The notes below the pieces were generated by a model. That model ran no database searches and had not been told where the DNA came from. It was given only the letters and a program-made list of their open reading frames with translations. From positions 62,001-126,000 of the forward strand of contig JACQBA010000001.1 in assembly GCA_016194745.1 (NCBI GenBank): a DNA stretch of 64,000 nucleotides. Direction: 5' to 3'. This document shows, in pieces, positions 25,614 to 33,081 of this stretch; positions within the stretch are counted from its first letter, which is position 1, and every line of letters starts with the position of its first letter. A program made the translations under genes and the position numbers. This DNA is from Elusimicrobiota bacterium. Its GTDB lineage: Bacteria; Elusimicrobiota; Elusimicrobia; UBA1565; JACRDR01.

Positions 25614-26387
25614 TCAGGAATGAAAGGAGATTTCCGCTCGGATCGGCTTCGGGGGCGTGACGGGGGAAAGCGAATCCTGCCGCAGCTCGCAGATGCGGGC
25701 CAGCGAGTCCCTCCCTCGGCCATGCTCGTAGCGAAACGCGTGCCGGCCCGGCCTGTCGAGAAGCCACTCTCGCGTGCGGTTTCCACGTCCCCACTCAGGG
25801 ATGTTCCGACGGCTCAGCTCGTGGCTTCGGAAGCGGCTGTCGGCGATCGCCTCGAACGTCGCCGAGGGATTGGCCCACGAGACGGCGGGATTGTAGACGC
25901 GCCCGCCGAGAAGCAGCACGTCCTTTGCCTCCCTGAGGAAGCGCGCGTTGAGCTCCCCGCCGCTGGGGCCTCCGTCGACCGAGGCCTTGAGCCGCCCCGG
26001 CAGCGAGCCCTGGACGTCCTTGCCGGGAAACTGCGGCGCGTTGCAGACGACCGCGTCGACGCGGATTCCTCTGGACTTGAGCGGAGCCGTGAGAGAGCCG
26101 TGCAGGAAGGTGCACACCCCCGCGACGCCGTTGCGCCGGGCGTTCTCGCGCGCGAAGCGCAGCGCGACGGGATTGATGTCGGTGCCGAAGACCTTGCGGG
26201 CGCCCATCTTCGCCGCAAGGATCGCGTGAAGGCCTGAGCCTACGCCGACGTCGCAGAACGTCTCACCGCGAAAGACGTGCATCTGCGCAGCGCTGTACCA
26301 CGACATCAGATTCGGCACGAAGACCGCGGACGGATGAACCAAAAGGGATAGACGCCGCGACTGCACGACGCATCGAATCCGGAACAT
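25614..26387 (-). CDS. Small-domain methyltransferase (PrmA/HemK-like fold)
   Basis: A 257-residue protein with the SAM-binding motif FCDVGVGSGLHAILAAKMGA, the acidic motif II VFGTDINPVALRFA and, at the NPPY position, CNAPQFPG. This resembles methyltransferase-small enzymes acting on proteins, RNA or small molecules; the altered NPPY (N-A-P-Q) makes an N-methyl-glutamine role less certain. It is divergent from the peptide gene at 26516. A TATAAT exactly six bases before the ATG suggests a leaderless transcript. Confidence 0.75.
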   Translation of the reverse strand: MFRIRCVVQSRRLSLLVHPSAVFVPNLMSWYSAAQMHVFRGETFCDVGVGSGLHAILAAKMGARKVFGTDINPVALRFARENARRNGVAGVCTFLHGSLTAPLKSRGIRVDAVVCNAPQFPGKDVQGSLPGRLKASVDGGPSGGELNARFLREAKDVLLLGGRVYNPAVSWANPSATFEAIADSRFRSHELSRRNIPEWGRGNRTREWLLDRPGRHAFRYEHGRGRDSLARICELRQDSLSPVTPPKPIRAEISFHS

Positions 26388-26399
26388 TCCGCCATTATA
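26388..26399 (-). promoter_or_regulatory. -10 element placing a leaderless start at 26387
   Basis: TATAAT on the minus strand (26394-26399) is followed by six bases and the ATG at 26387, in an AT-rich patch. No Shine-Dalgarno sequence is present. Confidence 0.5.
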
Positions 26400-26464
26400 T
26401 ATAATCGCCTTTCGTGCGGCGTCGGGCGGGGAATGCGCGATGTCTCATGACCCCGGCCGGCACA

Positions 26465-26493
26465 TTGATTTGAAACGCGACATATCTTATACT
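26465..26493 (+). promoter_or_regulatory. Promoter of the short peptide gene
   Basis: TTGATT (26465-26470) and TATACT (26488-26493) are 17 bases apart, a near-consensus sigma-70 promoter. The expected start near 26500 leaves a leader of about 16 bases that contains the GGAGG ribosome-binding site. Confidence 0.65.
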
Positions 26494-26515
26494 CCGTCCC
26501 GAGGCTGGAGGCGCG

Positions 26516-26632
26516 ATGGCCCGAAAGAACGACGCCGGCAACGACAAGAACCGAAAGAAGAAGAAATACTCCAAGCCGAAGCTGACACGGCACGGTGAGT
26601 TGTCCCGGACCGCTTTGGCCCATAGCTACTAA
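26516..26632 (+). CDS. Short peptide with lasso-type leader motif (candidate RiPP precursor)
   Basis: A 38-residue peptide from ATG at 26516 to TAA at 26632, with GGAGG four bases before the start and a good promoter just upstream. The first 17 residues are very basic. They are followed by YSKPKLTRHGELSRT, which fits the YxxPxLxxxGxxxxxT leader pattern bound by the RRE domain of lasso-peptide systems, with the Thr one residue early. Only ALAHSY follows, so a classical lasso core is not possible; the peptide may be a tag, a very short core, or a leader-like carrier. No PqqD/RRE protein, asparagine-synthetase cyclase or leader protease of lasso type is in the window. The next gene overlaps its 3' end by 38 bases. 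Confidence 0.7.
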   Translation: MARKNDAGNDKNRKKKKYSKPKLTRHGELSRTALAHSY

Positions 26633-27644
26633 GAACGTCCTTCTGCTGTCCGGCGGACGGAGGGACGACCCCACTTATAGGACCGTTTTTCGCGGGCTCA
26701 TCCCCGCGTTGCGCGCGTTAGGCGTGCGGGCCTCCACCGGTCCGCTTCCGCCCCTCCTGAAGGATCGCGGCGGGCGCGTGCTGCATCTGCATATGGCGGG
26801 CCATGTCTCGCCCGAATCATACCGAGACGTCCGGCGGAGCCTGCGCGCAGACGCGAGGCTCGTCCTGACGTTTCAAGACATCGACCACCCGGACCTTCCG
26901 CCTCCGACTCGGGCCGAATCGGCTCGCGTGAAGGATCTCGTGGACCGCGCCTCACGCGTGACGGTTCTGACTCGGGAAATGGCGCAGACCGTGCGCGCGC
27001 GGTATCCGGCCGCGTGCCCCAAACTGGACGTGGTCGGCAATGGCGTCGGGCCCGAGTGGTCCACGACGGCCGGACGAGGCGATTGGGCGCGGCGCTCCCA
27101 ATCGCGCGAGATCGTCGCCGTCGGCCGCCTCAGCCCATACAAAGGCCACGATATCGTGCTCCTCGCGTTCCGTTCGCTGGCCGAGACGCGTCCGGAGGCC
27201 AAGCTGACGATCCTCGGCCGGGATTTCCAGGCCGGCCACTACCAGAAATTCGCGGCGGCCCTGGGCCTGCGACGGCGCGTGAGATTTGCCGGCGACGCCG
27301 GGCCTCGCGAGGTCCGCGCCGCGCTCCGCAGGGCGCGTTTCGTGGTCTCCGGCTCCAGGCGCGAGACGTACGGCATGGCGGTGCTCGAGGCCATGTCGAT
27401 GGGAGCTCCCATCGCCGCGACGCGCACCGGCGTCGCGGCGGCGATCCTTCGAAACGGACGAAGCGCGCTCGTCTCGGCGCCGGGCGATGTCGCCGCGCTG
27501 GCGGAGGCGATGTCCGCGCTCTGGGAAGACGCCGGGCTCCGGCGCCGCCTCGGCCGCGCCGCGAGGGCGCTCGCCGCGGACCATGGCTGGAACAAGCGCG
27601 CTCTCCTTTACGCGCGGTCATATGCCAAGGCCATCGATGGCTGA
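26595..27644 (+). CDS. GT4-family glycosyltransferase
   Basis: A 349-residue protein. Its N-terminus KNVLLLSGGRRDDPTYRTVF begins a GT-B fold. The C-terminal half has IVAVGRLSPYKGHDIVLLAF, LTILGRD, VVSGSRRETYGMAVLEAM and GAPIAATRTGV, the standard GT4 donor-binding region with the E(x7)E-type motif. No ATG is available; GTG at 26595, inside the peptide gene, is the only upstream start, so translation is probably coupled. It shares the peptide's promoter, which links the peptide to glycosylation. Confidence 0.8.
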   Translation: MSCPGPLWPIATKNVLLLSGGRRDDPTYRTVFRGLIPALRALGVRASTGPLPPLLKDRGGRVLHLHMAGHVSPESYRDVRRSLRADARLVLTFQDIDHPDLPPPTRAESARVKDLVDRASRVTVLTREMAQTVRARYPAACPKLDVVGNGVGPEWSTTAGRGDWARRSQSREIVAVGRLSPYKGHDIVLLAFRSLAETRPEAKLTILGRDFQAGHYQKFAAALGLRRRVRFAGDAGPREVRAALRRARFVVSGSRRETYGMAVLEAMSMGAPIAATRTGVAAAILRNGRSALVSAPGDVAALAEAMSALWEDAGLRRRLGRAARALAADHGWNKRALLYARSYAKAIDG

Positions 27645-29592
27645 GCCGCGCGGCGGACGTACGGTCCTCTCAGGCCTGCTGGGTCGCGTGACCGCGTCGA
27701 ACGTCTTTTTCCTGATGGGACTTCAGGTGTTCTGCCTCGCGCTTTATGCGCGAACGCTCGGCTTTCCCCCGATCTGGGACGACGTGGCCGAGATCGTCAA
27801 TCGCCCCTTCCTCCAAAGCTGCTCGAATCTGGCGACGGTGCTCAATCCTCGTTATCTCCTGTGGGTCCTTCCCGTGGCGAACTCGGCGCGCCCCGCGTGG
27901 CTGGCATCGGTGCTCGGAGACACCTGCCTGTTCGGTCAGGTCTTCGCGGGCTTTCGCCTCACGAGCGTCCTCTGGCACGCGGTGTGCGCGGTGCTCGTCT
28001 CCGGACTTGCTTGGGACCTCACCCGCAAGCGCGGAGTCGCGATCATCGCGGGGTTTTTGTTCGCCGCGCACCCCCTCCATACCGAGACGGTCAACATCGT
28101 GAGCTTCAGGACCGACCTGATGTCGCTGGCGTTCTGCTTGACGAGCCTGCTTCTCTACCGGCGTTCCCGCGCGGCGTCGCGTTCGGGTCCATTTTTCGCC
28201 GCCTCGATCGCGGCCTTCGCCCTCGCGCTGCTCTCCAAGGAGATGGCCGTCGTGCTGCCCGCGCTGATCGTCCTCTCCGATCGGCTCTGCCCCGTCGGAC
28301 GTCCCGACAGGCGTCGAGAACTGCGCGTCTACGGCCTCTTCCTGGCGGTCTTGGGAGCCTACCTCGTCTTCCATGTTCCGAGGTCGGGCTATGTGTTCGG
28401 CGGGCATAAGGACGTGTTCACCCAGGTGAAGGATTCCGTCGACTGGCCGACGTCCGCGGTCGCCCCAGAGTTCGAGTTCCTGCTGCTCCCCGAAGGAGAC
28501 CCGCAGGACCCTATGCCGTGGCAGGCTGTCTACGGGAGCGCGAAGGCGCGCATCCTGACGATGACGAGAATATCGGGCCGCTATCTTCTATCCCTCGCGT
28601 GGCCGTGGCGCCCGCAGGGCGACTACTCTCCGCCCGTCTCGTCGCGCTGGTCCGATCCCGCGCCCTGGCTCGCCGCGGCGCTTTGGCTCGCCTGGTTCTG
28701 GACGGCCATCCGCTGGCGCCGGCGCGAGCCCGTCTTGACCTTGGCGATGCTCTGGGTTCCATGCTCCTTGCTGCCCGTCTGCGGGGTTGTCGCACTGAGG
28801 AACCTCCAAGCCGACCGCTACGCGTTCTTCGCCTCCGCCGGAGCCTGTCTGGCGGCCGCCGTCGCGTTCGATCTATGGCGTCGAGCGTCGAAACGCGGGC
28901 TCACGGAGTGGGCCTGCGTTCTTCTCGTCGCGAGCTTTGCGATCGCCGCCTTCGTTCGGAACGGAGACTATCGCGATAATCGAAGGTTCTACGAGGCGAC
29001 GCTCGAGCGCGATCCGAACGTCGCGCGGGCCCGCATCAACCTGGCCAAAGTGCTGGAGGACGCAAGAGACGACGCCGGCGCCGAGCGGGAGTACAAGGCG
29101 GCTCTCGCGCTGTGGCCCTCGCTGATCCAGGGACGGCTGCTGCTCGCCCGCTTCTACCTCGACCGGGGACGCGCCGAAGACGCGGCCGCCGTGCTGGAGG
29201 AGGGACGCGCGCACGCGCCGGAACACGCTGGCCTTCGGTACTACTTGGCGCTTTCCTACTGGATGAGCGGCCGCGACAAAGACGCCGAGCGGGACCTCCG
29301 CGCGATCTTGGCGTCGAGGCCTCGGGACTGGCGGGCGTCCTTGAGTCTCGGGACCGTTCTTCTCAAGCAGAATCGCCCCGCGGAGGCCGCCGTGCCGCTG
29401 AAGCTCGCCCTAGAGATGAGTCACGGCCGCTCCGCCGTCGCGGCGTATCATCTTGCGCTCGCCTACAGGATGCGCGGCGATATGGAGAACGCGAAAGCGG
29501 TGATCGATCGGCTCAGCGCCGCCAATCCCGCCCTCGCCGAGGCCGCGCGGCGCGGCGCGGGCGAGACGCTCACGCCCGGCCGCGCATTCTAA
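27637..29592 (+). CDS. TMTC-like membrane glycosyltransferase with TPR tail
   Basis: A 651-residue protein. The N-terminal ~430 residues are a multi-span GT-C domain: YARTLGFPPIWDD (the WDD at ~47-49 is the catalytic loop position), HPLHTETVNIVSFRTDLM and LLSKEMAVVLPAL are hallmarks of TMTC/DUF1736-type O-mannosyltransferases. The rest is a TPR array (NVARARINLAKVLEDARDDA, HAGLRYYLALSYWMSGRD). Such enzymes transfer sugars from lipid-phosphate donors to proteins at the outer face of the inner membrane. ATG at 27637 overlaps the GT4 stop by eight bases and has AAGG before it; ATG at 27622 is an alternative. It ends convergently with the next gene, sharing a CTAA. Confidence 0.82.
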   Translation: MAEPRGGRTVLSGLLGRVTASNVFFLMGLQVFCLALYARTLGFPPIWDDVAEIVNRPFLQSCSNLATVLNPRYLLWVLPVANSARPAWLASVLGDTCLFGQVFAGFRLTSVLWHAVCAVLVSGLAWDLTRKRGVAIIAGFLFAAHPLHTETVNIVSFRTDLMSLAFCLTSLLLYRRSRAASRSGPFFAASIAAFALALLSKEMAVVLPALIVLSDRLCPVGRPDRRRELRVYGLFLAVLGAYLVFHVPRSGYVFGGHKDVFTQVKDSVDWPTSAVAPEFEFLLLPEGDPQDPMPWQAVYGSAKARILTMTRISGRYLLSLAWPWRPQGDYSPPVSSRWSDPAPWLAAALWLAWFWTAIRWRRREPVLTLAMLWVPCSLLPVCGVVALRNLQADRYAFFASAGACLAAAVAFDLWRRASKRGLTEWACVLLVASFAIAAFVRNGDYRDNRRFYEATLERDPNVARARINLAKVLEDARDDAGAEREYKAALALWPSLIQGRLLLARFYLDRGRAEDAAAVLEEGRAHAPEHAGLRYYLALSYWMSGRDKDAERDLRAILASRPRDWRASLSLGTVLLKQNRPAEAAVPLKLALEMSHGRSAVAAYHLALAYRMRGDMENAKAVIDRLSAANPALAEAARRGAGETLTPGRAF

Positions 29593-30158
29593 AAGTTGTC
29601 TTCCGGGCAGACCCAGTCGCGGACGATCTTGTAATCGACATTGTTGACGAGGGAGCGGTCCGCGCGGATGATTGCGACGGCGCTTGAGTTCGTTCGCCGC
29701 GCCTGATCATGGGCGCGATTGACAGCCGCGATCCCCTTGGGCGTGATGCCCTGGACGCTGTCGCGAGGCCAGCAGCGGACCACGGGGATCAATCGTCCGA
29801 TTTCGGGCGCCTGCGGCTGCGTGTCTACGCCGGCTGAGTTGAGAAGCTCCACCGCCGCTCCCGTCGGCGCTAGGCCGCGGGGAGCCGGCGTCCGCGGAGC
29901 GGCCGGATTCGTGCGCGGTTCTCCGTCCCGATGCGCGGGCGCGCTCGGCCCGGCGCCGTCAGGCCTGCGGTTCGGATCGCCTACCGTCCCTCTGTAAAAA
30001 GGATCGGGATACGGACCTTCATAGAACATGCCGTCGGGCAAATACGTCTGCCGGAGCGTCGCGTCCGGATCCGCATGCGCTCGCGCGGCCGACGCAAGCG
30101 CGAGGACTCCGGAGATCAAAACGAGGACGGACTTGGTGCCGCGGGGAATATGCGTCAT
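29589..30158 (-). CDS. Secreted protein of unknown function
   Basis: A 189-residue protein with a clear signal peptide (KSVLVLISGVLALASAARAHA). The mature part has a Tyr/Pro/Asp-rich segment (YLPDGMFYEGPYPDPFYRGT), a Pro/Arg-rich middle and a folded C-terminus with two cysteines (VVRCWPRD and DWVCPEDNF) that may form a disulfide. A strong GGAGGAG site precedes ATG at 30158. Family not recognised. Confidence 0.7.
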   Translation of the reverse strand: MTHIPRGTKSVLVLISGVLALASAARAHADPDATLRQTYLPDGMFYEGPYPDPFYRGTVGDPNRRPDGAGPSAPAHRDGEPRTNPAAPRTPAPRGLAPTGAAVELLNSAGVDTQPQAPEIGRLIPVVRCWPRDSVQGITPKGIAAVNRAHDQARRTNSSAVAIIRADRSLVNNVDYKIVRDWVCPEDNF

Positions 30159-30210
30159 TGTATTCTCCTCCCTCTCGCCGCTTTGGGCGGCGATGGATGC
30201 CGATGCGGCG

Positions 30211-30254
30211 AGTATAGCGAAGCGGGGAGGCGGGACCCTAGGTTCAGTGGGTAC
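30211..30254 (-). promoter_or_regulatory. Promoter with a weak version of the 18-base box
   Basis: TATACT on the minus strand (30211-30216) is preceded at exactly 20 bases by CCTAGG (30237-30242), then six bases and GTACCC (30249-30254). The geometry equals the shared box described at 34923 and elsewhere, but only part of the half-site bases match. It drives the secreted protein ending at 29589. Confidence 0.35.
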
Positions 30255-30348
30255 TAGATGCTCCGTCATTCGTCCCTGTGCGCGCTCCCTAGGCGTCCCA
30301 GATTGTTGCAGGTAGGACGGACTCGGCGACGCGGCGATATCGGCGAGG

Positions 30349-31740
30349 CTATCCCTTTGCGGCGTCGGCGGCCGCCTCGGACTCGGACAGATTTTTGATA
30401 TGCGCGAGAACGCGCCCGTGGATGCGATGGATGATGTAATCCGACCATACTTCCCAATAGGCCGCGGGCCAGAGGTTGTGCTCATACCACGTCGTTCCCT
30501 CGAGGCGCGTGCCCCCACCCGGCAAACGTCCCAGGCGGAACTGCCCCCGTCTCGACACCATATAGCCGTGCAGGTGCGGAGGCTCGATGTGGGAGTATAA
30601 GCTCATCTCCTCCATCGGAGACGGAGTGTTGAGGACCGAAAAACGAAGCAACGACGGAGGGTCCCACGCCTCGATGGGCTCCACGAAGACACCGGTCGAG
30701 AATTCGCAATGCCGAATCGCGCCGACGCCGGCTCCTTCGATCCGCGCGCGGATCGGATAGGCCAAACCCGTCTTGAACACCCATTCCGTCGGCCTTGGCA
30801 GCTCGGAGAAGGACACTACGTGCCGCCAAACGACCTCGGGAGACGCTTGGATGTCGACCACGGTCGAGGACTCGAGCAGCGGAGCCGTCCGATTCAGCGC
30901 GCGCTCCGCCCCCATGGCGAACGGCGCCGCGGCGAGACAGACCAGGACCGCGAGCGTCCGCCCGAGGCGCTGCCACCGCGCGATCTGTATCCGCCATCCG
31001 ATCGCGGCGCCGACGACGGCCACGCCGAACCACAGCGGCGCGGCAATCGCGATGCAAATGGCGCCCTCGATCAGGAACGCCGCCATGAACGCCGCCGCCA
31101 ACATGCAGGAGCATAGCAGCACCAAAAGGCACCGCTCGAACGAGCGCTGCCGGTGATAGCCGTAAGTCCACGCGAGGGCGAGTCCGTGGACGAAGGGCAG
31201 GAACACGAACAAGCCCCAGCCGTAGCCCTTGAAAACCTTCGAGTTCAAAGCGACCAGCGCGACCGTCAAGAGCGCGGTTCCGGCGGCTGAGCCTATGGCG
31301 CCGAAGACGCCGGATTCCGGGATGAATCGTCCGATGCCTTGGCCTGACGTCGGAACCGGCGCCGCGCGCGAGGTCATCGGCTGGAGGAAAAAGAGAGCCG
31401 CGAAGAATGGAAAATTCATGAACGGCACGAAGAAAAAACAGACGAGCCAGGGCGACAGATTCAGGGTCTGAAGCCGGCGCAAGGTCAAGCCGACGCCCAG
31501 CGCCATGAAGGGGATCGCCACGCACAGCATCGCCGCGACGAACGCGGCGTCTTGCCCCGAGCCAAAGAGGCGGATCGAGGTCCCGCCGCGCCAATAGTCC
31601 ACGAATTGCCAGGTTCTGTGAAAGAACGCGTAGGCCAGCAGCCGGTCACATCCGAATTTCAAGACGCCCAAAGCGATCCCGCAGGCGGCGTATCTGCCGC
31701 CGCTCAAGGGCGAGTCGATCCACTTCCGCAGAAAGTCCAT
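30349..31740 (-). CDS. Membrane protein with C-terminal SRPBCC (polyketide-cyclase-like) domain
   Basis: A 463-residue protein. The first ~270 residues contain about eight hydrophobic spans, the early ones (SPLSGGRYAACGIALGVLKF, then FPFFAALFFLQPM) resembling DUF805-type membrane domains. From ~285 a START/SRPBCC fold follows: SSTVVDIQASPEVVWRHVV, PFAMGAERALN preceding it, and GGTRLEGTTWYEHNLWPAAYW. SRPBCC domains bind hydrophobic ligands; the combination with a membrane domain suggests lipid binding. A signal for regulation is not visible. Confidence 0.72.
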   Translation of the reverse strand: MDFLRKWIDSPLSGGRYAACGIALGVLKFGCDRLLAYAFFHRTWQFVDYWRGGTSIRLFGSGQDAAFVAAMLCVAIPFMALGVGLTLRRLQTLNLSPWLVCFFFVPFMNFPFFAALFFLQPMTSRAAPVPTSGQGIGRFIPESGVFGAIGSAAGTALLTVALVALNSKVFKGYGWGLFVFLPFVHGLALAWTYGYHRQRSFERCLLVLLCSCMLAAAFMAAFLIEGAICIAIAAPLWFGVAVVGAAIGWRIQIARWQRLGRTLAVLVCLAAAPFAMGAERALNRTAPLLESSTVVDIQASPEVVWRHVVSFSELPRPTEWVFKTGLAYPIRARIEGAGVGAIRHCEFSTGVFVEPIEAWDPPSLLRFSVLNTPSPMEEMSLYSHIEPPHLHGYMVSRRGQFRLGRLPGGGTRLEGTTWYEHNLWPAAYWEVWSDYIIHRIHGRVLAHIKNLSESEAAADAAKG

Positions 31741-31834
31741 AGTCAGGACGCCCTCACGTCATTGACGCAGCGATCATCGGGAGCATCTTACCGATTCCGT
31801 GGTGTCGCGTCGAGCCGCGGAAAATCGGAAACGC

Positions 31835-31864
31835 GAAAGGCCCTCTCCGCGGGAGAAGGCCTTC
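31835..31864 (-). terminator. Stem-loop downstream of tRNA-Thr, possible terminator
   Basis: An inverted repeat with an almost perfect 13-base stem (GAAAGGCC.TCTCC against GGAGA.GGCCTTC) lies about 30 bases past the tRNA 3' end. The following T tract on the minus strand is interrupted, so efficiency is uncertain. Confidence 0.4.
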
Positions 31865-31894
31865 GGGAAGCGCCCTGCCGGGCGTTGAAAAATC

Positions 31895-31966
31895 AGCCGA
31901 GGATGGGATTCGAACCCACAACCTATCGCTTACGAAGCGATTGCTCTGCCGTTGAGCTACCTCGGC
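31895..31966 (-). tRNA. tRNA-Thr (anticodon CGU)
   Basis: The minus strand folds as a cloverleaf: acceptor GCCGAGG/CCTCGGC, D-arm GCTCAACGGCAGAGC, anticodon stem ATCGC/GCGAT around the loop TTCGTAA (anticodon CGT, reading ACG), and T-arm GTGGGTTCGAATCCCAT. CCA is not encoded. Confidence 0.93.
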
Positions 31967-32032
31967 GTGAAGATGATTTTACCTTATTTCCCGATCGGAG
32001 TCGAAGCCGGATAGGCGCCCACGGAACGAGTC

Positions 32033-32210
32033 GGACTGCGCGCCCGGAGGGCGAACGCGCAGTCCCAATCGTCGCGGCAGGCCTAGCGGGCTGCCGCCCG
32101 CGGCGGCGCGATGTCGGCCGGCGCGTAAAGGAGAAGGACCGCGCGCCCGGAGGGCGAGCACGCGGTCCAGAGCCTAAGGACTGCGCGTCCGGAGGGCGAA
32201 CACGCAGTCC
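32033..32210. repeat. Three covarying 33-base hairpin repeats
   Basis: Near-identical units occur at 32033-32065, 32136-32168 and 32178-32210. Each begins GGAC(T/C)GCG and ends CGC(A/G)GTCC, forming an 8-10 bp stem around a loop containing CCGGAGGGCGA. Units 1 and 3 have a T-A pair at stem position 5 where unit 2 has C-G, a compensatory change that supports selection on the stem. They fill most of the 419-base gap 31967-32385 between tRNA-Thr and the response regulator, in which I see no gene. Confidence 0.75.
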
Positions 32211-32385
32211 AGATCTGTGAAGTCGAGCGGATCGTCGTCGTGCGCCTCGAGGCATCCTTCGCGGGGGCGGCGATCTCTCTCTCCATGAGTTCAGCTTAGC
32301 CGGATCGCCTCCGGGAAGCCTGTACGGATCCTCCGGGTTTCATCCGGAGGGATCGGCGGCTAGGGGGTATTAAGGAAGGTAACGG

Positions 32386-33081
32386 CTATCTGCCGGCGTC
32401 GAACTTGAATCCCAAGCCGCGCACGGTCTTGATCTTGCCGCCGGCGGAGCCCAACTTCTTGCGGAGATTCATGACGTGGTTGTGCAGGTTGCCGGAGGTC
32501 ATCACGCGAAAGCCGTCGGAAAGCGATTCCCCCAGCACCTTGTACGCGAGCACCTGGCCCCGGCGCTCGAGCAAGCGCACGAGCAGGGCGAATTCGAGGG
32601 CGGTCATTTCTATGGTCTTTCCCTTGACCACCACCTCCCTCGAATCGAGGTCGACGCGAAGTCCGGCGATCTCAAAGTAGCGATCGACGGCGCCCGCGCG
32701 CCTCGTGCGGCGAAGCACGGCCTCCACGCGCGCGAGCATCTCCTTGACGGAAAAGGGCTTGACGATGTAGTCGTCCGCGCCGGCCTGGAGTCCGCCGACC
32801 TTCTCCGACTCCCTCCGGCGGACCGTGATCAGGATCACGGGAATCGCGGCCGTCTTCGGATCCTTCTTCAGCAGATCGATCAAGCTGAGGCCGGAAATGC
32901 CGGGCAATTCGACGTCCAGCAGAATCAAATCGACGACCTCCCCCTTGAGGAGCCCGAACGCCTCGTCGGCCGAACCCGCCTTGCGAGCCGTGTAGCCGGC
33001 GCCTTTGAGCGCCGCCTCGAGCATCATCATGATGGACGGATCGTCGTCCACCGCGAGAATCGTCGCCTTCGTCGCGCTCAT
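32386..33081 (-). CDS. OmpR-family response regulator
   Basis: A 231-residue regulator. The receiver domain has AVDDDPS, the phospho-acceptor in LILLDVELPG and the conserved Lys in YIVKPFS. The C-terminal winged helix (EIAGLRVDLDSREVV, MTALEFALLVRLLE, KTVRGLGFKFD) binds DNA. Its ATG overlaps the stop of the upstream kinase gene (ATGA), so the pair forms a two-component system with 33078-34847. Confidence 0.92.
   Translation of the reverse strand: MSATKATILAVDDDPSIMMMLEAALKGAGYTARKAGSADEAFGLLKGEVVDLILLDVELPGISGLSLIDLLKKDPKTAAIPVILITVRRRESEKVGGLQAGADDYIVKPFSVKEMLARVEAVLRRTRRAGAVDRYFEIAGLRVDLDSREVVVKGKTIEMTALEFALLVRLLERRGQVLAYKVLGESLSDGFRVMTSGNLHNHVMNLRKKLGSAGGKIKTVRGLGFKFDAGR

Noticed and set aside
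26516..26632. Full lasso-peptide cluster
   Set aside because: The part after the leader motif is only six residues and no cyclase, RRE or leader-peptidase gene of lasso type is present, so it is called only a candidate precursor.
32033..32210. CRISPR array
   Set aside because: Only three units, spaced 70 and 9 bases apart with no constant spacer length, and no cas genes in the window.
31552..32220. Open reading frame on the plus strand across the tRNA region
   Set aside because: It runs antisense through the membrane-protein gene and the tRNA and ends inside the hairpin repeats, with no start signals.
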